A stretch of 64,000 nt of DNA from NCBI RefSeq assembly GCF_010994375.1, contig NZ_WHMA01000002.1, forward strand, positions 186,001 to 250,000, written 5' to 3'. The position numbers were made by a program, and so were the translations under genes. Under the pieces are notes generated by a model. It was not told the DNA's origin, ran no database searches, and saw nothing but the letters and a program-made list of their open reading frames with translations. Position 1 is the stretch's first letter. Every line of letters starts with the position of its first letter. Below are positions 8,435 to 14,890 of the stretch, in pieces. The stretch comes from Halomonas sp. NO4 (GTDB lineage: Bacteria > Pseudomonadota > Gammaproteobacteria > Pseudomonadales > Halomonadaceae).

Positions 8435-8522
8435 GGCAACCCCGTAATCCCCCGCGCACCGGTGTAATGAGCCCCGGCGTGCTGGAAACGTTGAAGAAAC
8501 ACTGTTTTCATTGTAACCCGCC

Positions 8523-8561
8523 GCTGGCGAAAGTGGCAGGCTTGGTGCCATCATGCCAGCG
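8523..8561. promoter_or_regulatory. Nested dyad with a sigma54-like element in the pilB-pilA divergent region
   Basis: An outer inverted repeat CGCTGGC (8523-8529) / GCCAGCG (8555-8561) encloses an inner TGGCA / TGCCA pair. The 16-mer at 8534-8549, TGGCAGGCTTGGTGCC, has GG and GC at the 10-nt separation of -24/-12 promoters and matches most of the consensus TGGCAC-N5-TTGC. PilA is sigma54-dependent in Pseudomonas, but this box lies about 250 bp from the pilA start, so the assignment is tentative. The rest of 8435-8801 shows no gene. Confidence 0.3.
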
Positions 8562-8801
8562 ACGGGCGATCAACGAACTCGTACATTACGCTGAGATTGA
8601 CCTCGGGCAAAGGGGCGAGACAAAGCCCTTGCCGGGTGGTGAGAGATGCCATACTGTCTGCATAGCGTACGATTCGGCGATCGTTTTGCCATCGCGTAAC
8701 GCACTTGGCGAAAGCGGCGCAACGCGATGGCCAGAAAACGGAAGGCGTGGCCAAGCCCGCCGCCGGACGAGAGTCGAGGCAACCAAGGGGAACCCAGGGC
8801 G

Positions 8802-9152
8802 ATGAAAGAGACCATGGAAATGAACGACGTGAAAAAGATGCCGGCCGGCAAGCAGGGTGGCTTTACCCTGATCGAGCTGCTGATCGTGGTAGCAATTATT
8901 GGCGTGCTAGCGGCAATTGCGATTCCTCAATATGCAAATTATCAAGACAATGCCGCAGCAGCTGCATGTGAACAGGAGCTTTCTGCAGCTAGAACAGCAC
9001 TGCTGTCTGGAAGTGCAACTGTAGATAATTACTCATGGAGTGCTTGTACCAGTGTTTCAATGGATACTGATAGTCTTGATGCCACAAGCGCACAAAGAAA
9101 TCAGAGTGTTTCTGTCCCGATCGGAGCGCAGGTTAATGTAGGGAGCTTGTGA
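8802..9152 (+). CDS. pilA: Type IV major pilin precursor (PilA-like)
   Basis: 116 residues from ATG 8802; ATG 8814 is an alternative. A leader of about 19 residues ends in the PilD cleavage site GG^[18 protein letters not shown], with Glu at mature position 5. A single pair of cysteines (SACEQEL region, WSACTSV) could form a disulfide. The mature protein is short (about 95 residues), smaller than the 145-160 usual for class IVa pilins. Base composition of the 3' half is AT-richer than the flanking genes, which suggests exchange of the variable part. Divergent from pilBCD. Confidence 0.9.
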   Translation: MKETMEMNDVKKMPAGKQGGFTLIELLIVVAIIGVLAAIAIPQYANYQDNAAAAACEQELSAARTALLSGSATVDNYSWSACTSVSMDTDSLDATSAQRNQSVSVPIGAQVNVGSL

Positions 9153-9167
9153 GAATATAGCTGATTA

Positions 9168-9194
9168 TGAGCCGGCGTCGTGCCGGCTTTTTTT
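9168..9194 (+). terminator. Rho-independent terminator after pilA
   Basis: Stem GCCGGC (9171-9176), loop GTCGT, stem GCCGGC (9182-9187), followed by seven T. It ends directly at the ATG of the next gene, so read-through or a separate start is needed to express that gene. Confidence 0.85.
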
Positions 9195-10571
9195 ATGTAT
9201 GGATTTGATCAATTGCGCATTTTGGCGCTTGTCATGTTGCTTGCCGTCCTTTGGTCAGGGCTTATAGCCTGTCTGCGCATACGGCTTACCATTTCATTTT
9301 CGTTGGCAGGAGGCAGTCGCCGTTTGATTTTTGTTGCGGCGATTGCCTTGGTGCTTTCGGCCTTGATAGTAATGGGAAGTTTGTCACCGCTGATCAGTCT
9401 TCTGGAGCTTGTCTTTTTGGCGGTGGCTGGGATGATGCTGTTCTTCGTAGGCGTAATGGCCACGACACTTCGGAGAGTCGTAGTTTGGCAAGTGCTGGGT
9501 GGCCTGGTGATGCTGGGCTGCGCCGTTTATGGATTTAAGGCCCTGGATGCCATCTATTGGCGCCGAGAGTTTCTGGAAGCCCGCGATGTGACGCCGGGTC
9601 TGCCCAATATTCGCCTCTTTTCCGATATTGCCGCGGGTCTAATGCCGCTGGCGCTGCTCTATATCACTGCTCGCCGCTCTCCTTCGCGGGTCGCCGCACT
9701 GCTTAGCTTGCCGCCGCTGGCGGTGTGGTGGTATCTGCTGTTTTTGACTGAGGGACGGGCGGGCATTCTGGCGCTGACCTGTGCCATGGGAGTGGCACTT
9801 TTGCTCTTTGGCCGCCAGGCGCGCTTTCCGGTAGCCACACTATTCGTTGCGGCGCTGATCGGTCTGCTGGGCTGGTGGATCTATAATCCGCTTATGGGTG
9901 AGCGGGCTGAATCACCCTTCCGGCGCGATCTTACCAGCAGCAGCGGTCGCCTCGATCTCTGGGCCGACGCGCTGCGCTACTCTATCGAAAACTTTCCTGT
10001 TGGCATCGGCCCCATGATGTTTGCCGGGGACGGACATATTCGCAGTGCGAGTGCCCACAACCTATTCCTCAATACCGCGGCGGAGTGGGGGCTGCCTCTG
10101 GCACTGCTGCTGATGGCGCTGGTGGTGAAGGGGTGCCTCGTCATCGTCAAGCGGGCGCGCGCCATGCCGGAGGCGGACAAACCACTCTATGCGTGCCTGG
10201 TGATGGCCTTCGTGGGGGTGATGGTCAACGTGCAGTTCAGCGGGGCGCATATCGCCCCGCTAAGTTCGCTGGTGATGGTGTTGGCGATTGGGTTGGTATT
10301 CGGCTATCGCCATTCCGCTCAGCCGGCGCTGGCGACATCGAGCGGGCCGGTGCCCCTGGGCGCCAAGCTGCTGTGGGGATTTGTATTAGCCTGCATGATC
10401 TATCTGGTGGTGGCCGGGTGGGCGCTTTACGAACTTTCAGTGGCGTCGACGCAAGTCTGTATGCAGGAAATTGGCCGTGCCTATCTTTACCCACGTTTCT
10501 GGGCCCAGGGGCGCCTGGAGTGCATGCAAATGGTCGATCCCGATCACTGGCTGTTCTGGAACTGGCGATGA
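9195..10571 (+). CDS. Polytopic O-antigen ligase-like protein, candidate pilin glycosyltransferase (TfpO/PilO position)
   Basis: 458 residues from ATG 9195; a GTG at 9180 in the terminator stem is a less likely start and no good ribosome site is seen. About ten to twelve membrane segments. The large periplasmic-loop motif SSSGRLDLWADALRY followed by ASAHNLFLNTAAEWG is characteristic of the Wzy/WaaL/PglL superfamily (Wzy_C). Length and position just downstream of pilA match Pseudomonas TfpO (about 460 aa), which transfers O-antigen units to the pilin C-terminal serine; the present PilA ends VGSL. Glycosylation of the pilin is inferred from context only. Confidence 0.65.
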   Translation: MYGFDQLRILALVMLLAVLWSGLIACLRIRLTISFSLAGGSRRLIFVAAIALVLSALIVMGSLSPLISLLELVFLAVAGMMLFFVGVMATTLRRVVVWQVLGGLVMLGCAVYGFKALDAIYWRREFLEARDVTPGLPNIRLFSDIAAGLMPLALLYITARRSPSRVAALLSLPPLAVWWYLLFLTEGRAGILALTCAMGVALLLFGRQARFPVATLFVAALIGLLGWWIYNPLMGERAESPFRRDLTSSSGRLDLWADALRYSIENFPVGIGPMMFAGDGHIRSASAHNLFLNTAAEWGLPLALLLMALVVKGCLVIVKRARAMPEADKPLYACLVMAFVGVMVNVQFSGAHIAPLSSLVMVLAIGLVFGYRHSAQPALATSSGPVPLGAKLLWGFVLACMIYLVVAGWALYELSVASTQVCMQEIGRAYLYPRFWAQGRLECMQMVDPDHWLFWNWR

Positions 10572-10643
10572 GAACTTGATTTCGCGACACGCTCGCTGAT
10601 TAAGCTATGTAATAAGGAAAGTTTCGATTGAAGGACTTCAAGG

Positions 10644-11027
10644 ATGGAAAAACAAACAGCGCAGGAAAGCGGCGACTCAGGTCAGCAGGGTTTCAGCCTG
10701 ATCGAAGTGTTGGTGGCGGTGGCGATTATCGGGGTGCTGGCTGCCATTGCCATTCCGGTGTACATGGGTTTTCGAGAGCGTGCTGCCAACGGTGCCTGCC
10801 TAGCCGATGTGCGCGCCTATGCCTCGGCGGTGTATGCCACGCACTATGACGAGGAAGCCGAGAGTACGCCTTCCGTGGCGAGCGTGCTTGCGACTTACCC
10901 CGATGATGGCGCCTGCACGGCAATTACGGTCAACGGCGACACGCTGGAAGGCACGCCCCGAGCGCCGGGCGATGTCGAGGCGCTGCAGGTCGTCGAACTG
11001 GGCTTTGCGCCGGCGGAGGGTGGCTGA
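10644..11027 (+). CDS. Second type IV pilin-like protein
   Basis: 127 residues. Leader MEKQTAQESGDSGQQG, cleavage before [20 protein letters not shown], Glu at mature position 5. Two cysteines (ANGACLADVR, DDGACTAI) could form a disulfide loop. AAGGA sits 10 nt upstream of ATG 10644. It shares the class III signal and the IPVYMGFRERA region with PilA but diverges afterwards, so it may be an alternative major pilin or a minor pilin. Confidence 0.85.
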   Translation: MEKQTAQESGDSGQQGFSLIEVLVAVAIIGVLAAIAIPVYMGFRERAANGACLADVRAYASAVYATHYDEEAESTPSVASVLATYPDDGACTAITVNGDTLEGTPRAPGDVEALQVVELGFAPAEGG

Positions 11028-11056
11028 CGGCAGCGCGAGGATCGGCGTTGGGTGCA

Positions 11057-11182
11057 GGGCTATCGCAGTTATTTTGTGGGAGGGACGGTTCGACGCCTCG
11101 ACTTCAGCTCGCGAAGCAGCGCGCAGCGCTGCCCGATCTGGGCGCCTTTCGGCGCCTTCGCCCGGCAGAGCCGGCCTCCCAC
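11057..11182. repeat. Dispersed intergenic repeat, copy 1
   Basis: Begins GGGCTATCGCAGTTATTTTG and ends GGCCTCCCAC; the outer GTGGGAGG and CCTCCCAC are inverted. A second copy lies at 17932-18039. Shared blocks include TTCAGCTCGCGAAGCAGCGC and CGGCGCCTTCGCCCGGCA. This copy carries an insertion of about 15 nt near its start relative to the second. Behaves like a REP/BIME-type family; both copies lie next to gene ends. Confidence 0.8.
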
Positions 11183-11291
11183 TTTGCCCCTCTCTACTGT
11201 GGGTGCCATCAACTGCGATTGCCCTGGCGTTGGGCGCTGGTGCTGACGTACAAGAATACGTACAATGGCAGTGTTCGCACTGGAGGTTGCC

Positions 11292-11546
11292 ATGGACACT
11301 GTCACCTATTCTCATTTCCGCAGCCATTTGGCCAAGACCCTGGACCGCGTCAACGATGACCATGTGCCGGTGCTCATCACGCGCCAGAATGGCAAGCCCG
11401 CTGTGGTCATGTCGGTCGAGGATTTCAAGTCCTATGAAGAGACCGCTTATCTGATGGCCAGTCCGCGGAATGCACAGCGGCTCAACGAGTCGATTGCTGA
11501 AGTGGAGCACGGTGAAGGGGCTGAACATGGGCTGCTTGACCCATGA
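11292..11546 (+). CDS. yefM: YefM-family antitoxin
   Basis: 84 residues from ATG 11292 with GGAGG 6 nt upstream. Opening MDTVTYSHFRSHLAKTLD and the VLITRQNGKPAVVMS segment are typical of Phd/YefM proteins, which fold as a DNA-binding dimer with a flexible C-terminal toxin-binding tail. Its stop overlaps the start of the toxin gene by 4 nt (ATGA). It is expected to repress its own promoter together with YoeB. Confidence 0.93.
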   Translation: MDTVTYSHFRSHLAKTLDRVNDDHVPVLITRQNGKPAVVMSVEDFKSYEETAYLMASPRNAQRLNESIAEVEHGEGAEHGLLDP

Positions 11547-11797
11547 GGCTGACCTGGGCAGGCAATGCCTGGGAAGATTATCTCTATTGGCAGGCTCGCG
11601 ACAAGAAGACCCTGAAACGCATCAATACGTTGATCAAGGACATTCAGCGTCAGCCATTCGACGGACTGGGAGACCCGGAGCCGCTGCGGCATCAATGGTC
11701 CGGCTTCTGGTCTCGCCGCATCGACCGTGAGCACCGGCTGGTTTACAAAGTCACGGATAACGCCATCGTTATCGTTCAGTGTCACTACCATTACTGA
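11543..11797 (+). CDS. yoeB: YoeB-family mRNA interferase toxin
   Basis: 84 residues. MRLTWAGNAWEDYLYWQ, the QRQPFDGLGDPEPLRH block, SGFWSRRIDREHRLVYKV and the terminal CHYHY are all YoeB hallmarks, including the catalytic Glu, Arg and His positions. YoeB binds the ribosomal A site and cuts mRNA. Overlaps yefM by 4 nt. Confidence 0.95.
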   Translation: MRLTWAGNAWEDYLYWQARDKKTLKRINTLIKDIQRQPFDGLGDPEPLRHQWSGFWSRRIDREHRLVYKVTDNAIVIVQCHYHY

Positions 11798-11803
11798 TGC
11801 TGG

Positions 11804-11968
11804 CCGATAGGTAGTCGGGTTCAGGTCGTCGATGCCAAGCTCAAGGCAATGGTCGAGCTGCGCCGTGAACTGGGAGATCAAAAGATCGATCTGGTGATAC
11901 ATCGGCGCGCGGTGCCGGACGCGCCGATCTATCGCATCGCGCAAGATACTGGCATCTTGCTTTGGATT
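11804..11968 (+). pseudogene. Possible C-terminal remnant of a nucleotidyltransferase (MntA-type) gene
   Basis: The frame continuing after the yoeB stop reads SRVQVVDAKLKAMVELRREL and then GDQKIDLVIHRRAVPDAPIY, which looks like the last strand and helix of small MNT-domain antitoxins (KIDLV followed by PIYRIAQDTGILL). There is no start codon in a sensible place and no N-terminal catalytic motif. Called a decayed fragment from pattern only. Confidence 0.3.
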
Positions 11969-12145
11969 CATACGGCCGCTCTCCCCAAGCCTTCTTTGCT
12001 ATCGCTTCTTACTGAGCGCTTCAGCTGTGCGAGCTTAAACTCTTTCTTTAATTCTGGAAAAAAACCGGCCATGCTGTTGTCATAAACGTAGAAATGCGGT
12101 ATCTATGTGCGCCGCATCCCATTCATTCATCAACAAGGCAAGGCC

Positions 12146-12523
12146 ATGTCATTACTTAGCGAGTACGTCCAGAAGGAACAGCAGCTCAAGCAACTCCAGG
12201 ACGAGATGGAGCGGCTGCAGAACGACGAGCGCCTGAAAGCGGAGCTGGCGTTCAAGGAGAAGCTCGAGGCGCTGATGCGCGAGTTCAACAAGAGCGCCGC
12301 CGATGTCATTCAGCTTCTCGACCCGCAGGGGGCTGCCAAGCCCGCCGCCAAGGCACCGACGACCGGCGCCGGACGTCGCAAGCGCAAGCTGAAGATCTAC
12401 AAGAACCCCAACACCGGGGAAGTCGTGGAAACTCGCGGCGGCAACCAGAAGACGCTCAAGGCGTGGAAGGACGAGTACGGTCCCGAGATCGTCGAGAGCT
12501 GGCTGGTACGCGTCGAGGAGTGA
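12146..12523 (+). CDS. mvaT: MvaT/MvaU-type H-NS-like nucleoid protein
   Basis: 125 residues from ATG 12146; an upstream in-frame start at 12107 gives a non-conserved extension. The N-terminal coiled coil (MSLLSEYVQKEQQLKQLQDE) mediates oligomerisation; a linker rich in Ala, Pro and Lys leads to the C-terminal AT-hook-like DNA-binding domain KIYKNPNTGEVVETRGGN-KTLKAWKDEYGPE, very close to Pseudomonas MvaT. It silences AT-rich, foreign DNA. Its presence places the host in the Pseudomonas/Halomonas side of the gammaproteobacteria rather than the enterics. Confidence 0.93.
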   Translation: MSLLSEYVQKEQQLKQLQDEMERLQNDERLKAELAFKEKLEALMREFNKSAADVIQLLDPQGAAKPAAKAPTTGAGRRKRKLKIYKNPNTGEVVETRGGNQKTLKAWKDEYGPEIVESWLVRVEE

Positions 12524-12674
12524 AGGCTGCACTTCGGATGTTTGCATCCTGAACTCAAGCAACAAGTGCAATGCCTAGCATAAGAAGTGCAATGCTCAGG
12601 TAACCGGCGGTGCTTCACTGTCGCGATGGGTCCGGGGCGCTGTCGACAACCGTTCGGCGACGCCCCGGCCCCAA

Positions 12675-13493
12675 TCACTTTCTCGGCGAGGCCTTGGCCA
12701 GCAGCGGTAACTGGACTTCCAGGCCTCGCGGGTGCCAGTGCACTTGAACGGGCTCGCCATTGGCGTAGCGCCGATTCTGGGGCAGGCAGTAGGTAACCAG
12801 CTGATGAACTGCGGTGGGAATGTCGCTGAAGGCCTCCACGACCACGCAGGCGTGTTGCCGGGGCGGCAGTTCGAGCAGGCGGAAAGTCGGCGGAATGGCG
12901 AGCCCTGTGCCTGCGTTGGGCGGTATCATCAAGCCCAGATCGATCCGCTCCAGCCGACAGGGCTGCAGCAGGTTGTGCATCACGGCCATGCCTGGCGCCC
13001 GGTTCAAGCGGTTCGGTAAGGTCTCGCTACCGTGAAGTTTCCGGGCCAGGCGGGTGAGGTCGTTCACCCGTTGCAGGGGCTTGTAGACACGGGTCACTAG
13101 GGCTTTGCGGGTGGCGTACTGGCGAATCTCGAACGGCGGAGGCGCTGCCTCGGGGCAGAGCGCAGCCAGCCTGGCCCGATGATGGCGACGGAACTGGCGC
13201 GGGCTTTGCCCATACAGGCGCTGAAAGGCGCGGCTGAAGGAGGGGTGATTGCGGTAGCCGCAGTGGGTGGCAATGGTGCTGATACTGTCGGGTGTCAGGA
13301 TCAGCAGGCGTGCGGCCTTCTCCAGGCGTAGCACGTCGCGATAGGCGCTCGGGGTGATCCCGAAACACTGCTTGAACCGGCGCCGTACCTGGGAGGTCGA
13401 ATAGCCGAGACGGTTGGCCAGTTCATCGATACCCTTCTGGCTTTCCAGATGCTCCTGCAACCAGATTTCCGCTCGCATCATCTCATTGAACAT
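12675..13493 (-). CDS. AraC-family transcriptional regulator with a GyrI-like effector domain
   Basis: 272 residues from ATG 13491-13493, preceded by AAGGGC; the longer frame upstream is rejected. The N-terminal pair of helix-turn-helix motifs (ELANRLGYSTSQVRRRFKQ and IATHCGYRNHPSFSRAFQR) is at residues 20-105, the Rob/SoxS layout with DNA-binding first. The C-terminal half (EIRQYATRKALVTRVYKP onward) resembles the GyrI-like small-molecule-binding domain of Rob. No ligand or target can be named; neighbours are mvaT and unknown genes. Confidence 0.85.
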   Translation of the reverse strand: MFNEMMRAEIWLQEHLESQKGIDELANRLGYSTSQVRRRFKQCFGITPSAYRDVLRLEKAARLLILTPDSISTIATHCGYRNHPSFSRAFQRLYGQSPRQFRRHHRARLAALCPEAAPPPFEIRQYATRKALVTRVYKPLQRVNDLTRLARKLHGSETLPNRLNRAPGMAVMHNLLQPCRLERIDLGLMIPPNAGTGLAIPPTFRLLELPPRQHACVVVEAFSDIPTAVHQLVTYCLPQNRRYANGEPVQVHWHPRGLEVQLPLLAKASPRK

Positions 13494-13885
13494 TATCTGG
13501 CCCTTGCGGTGTTCCCTGTGACAGGTCTGGTCTGTCGGTGTGTTATGTCGTTGAGCCGCGCGATGGCGTTCAACAGGGGCGATCCTCTCCGGGAGCGTGC
13601 CCAATGATTTGATAGCTGTTGTTTCTGTCTTTATGCGACGGCGGCGCTGACGAAGGCAAACTTGGGCGCGTTGTTTGAGCGTTTGTGCACATTTTGCAGA
13701 ATTAGAGGTAATGACTCCGATTTGCGAGTGAGAAGCGGGCGTGCGACAAGGTGCTGAATGAGCGCGCAGAGCAGAGGGGAATCGTTATCAAACCCATGGC
13801 GCTTCGTTGGCGCCGTATCCGACGGTATACTCGCGGCGTGCCACGCCTCGAGTTATGGCGGGTATTTGCAAACCGATGGATGCCG
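13494..13885. other. Intergenic region without a recognisable gene
   Basis: 392 nt between the divergent AraC regulator and the next plus-strand gene. Open frames here lack ribosome sites and codon bias; it presumably holds both promoters, but no clear -35/-10 pair was found. Confidence 0.5.
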
Positions 13886-14170
13886 ATGAAACAGAAAACC
13901 AATCGCCCCATGGACGAACGCGAGAAACTGCGCAAGTTTCGTGAACTCGACGACGCCTTTGCGCAGGCCTTGCGTGATCTGGATGCCCCACAGACCGAAC
14001 CCGAAGCGGCCGTTGCAGCTTCCGGCAGTGACGCCGACGTGCGTGGCGAGTCGTCCGACCCCGATACCTTCGAGCGGCGCCTGCACGCACTGATGCAGGA
14101 GTACGCCCAGCCCCGGGAGAAGGTGGCTCACCTGCTGCGTACCCTGCAGTCGCTTGGCCGCATCGCTTGA
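13886..14170 (+). CDS. Hypothetical protein with helical ends and an acidic middle
   Basis: 94 residues from ATG 13886 (MKQKTNRPMDEREKLRKFRE); ATG 13880 is two codons upstream. Helical start, an acidic Ala/Ser-rich linker (about residues 32-60), and a C-terminal helical segment ERRLHALMQEYAQPREKVAH. Not recognised. Soluble; the next gene begins 7 nt downstream, so the two are probably one transcript. Confidence 0.6.
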   Translation: MKQKTNRPMDEREKLRKFRELDDAFAQALRDLDAPQTEPEAAVAASGSDADVRGESSDPDTFERRLHALMQEYAQPREKVAHLLRTLQSLGRIA

Positions 14171-14177
14171 GCCTGGC

Positions 14178-14639
14178 ATGACCTATTTCCTGGTGATGGG
14201 CACTCTCGCGGTGTCGACCTGCTTTGCCCTGGGCTGGGGGCTGTGGCGCAGCCTGAGCTGGTTGCTGGCCTGCCTTCCTGGCCAGCGCGGCGCGCGCAAG
14301 CCGGCCCGGCAGGCCCAGCGCCGCGCTGCCAAGCGGGGCGGGAAAACCCCGAGCGCCGCCGCTCGGCGCAAGCCCTCGGCCAAGCCGGCGCCTCGCAAGC
14401 GCCGCGACCCCGGCCGCCTGACCTGCTGGCTGGCCGCTCGCCATGCCGCCCTGCCACTGGCCCTGGTCGCCAGCCTGGCCTACCTGGCCGTTCGCCTGGC
14501 GGAATACGGCCTGCACTTTCGTCCGCCCCATGACGCCCCCGCCGGCTATCAGTCGGTCCTCGTGGGGCTGGGCTGGCTCGCCGCCGGGCTGCTGCTGATG
14601 GCGCTGTGCCAGCGCCTGGCGACGTGGCGCTGCCGCTGA
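14178..14639 (+). CDS. Hypothetical small membrane protein with a basic cytoplasmic loop
   Basis: 153 residues from ATG 14178. Hydrophobic segments at about 2-30, 98-118 and 130-148 flank a strongly basic loop (about 38-85) rich in Arg, Lys, Ala and Pro (RKPARQAQRRAAKRGGK). Family not recognised. Position 7 nt after the preceding gene suggests co-expression. Confidence 0.6.
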   Translation: MTYFLVMGTLAVSTCFALGWGLWRSLSWLLACLPGQRGARKPARQAQRRAAKRGGKTPSAAARRKPSAKPAPRKRRDPGRLTCWLAARHAALPLALVASLAYLAVRLAEYGLHFRPPHDAPAGYQSVLVGLGWLAAGLLLMALCQRLATWRCR

Positions 14640-14890
14640 ACGGCATAGCCTTGGCACACCCTTCCCGCTTGCCTGCTTGATATGTTTGACATGCATCAAG
14701 TATATCGGCATCTTCTGATTGATTTCGTCTAATTACATTTCGTCACTGCTGTAATGCTCTAGTCTGATATCGGTAAAGATATTGTTGCAGGGTCGTTTGC
14801 GCCTTGCGGCAGGTTGGCTGCGATGGCGCCGTCCGGCCTAGGGGCAGCGAGAGGGGTGGCGATAGGGGCAGGACGGGATCAGGGGGAGGC

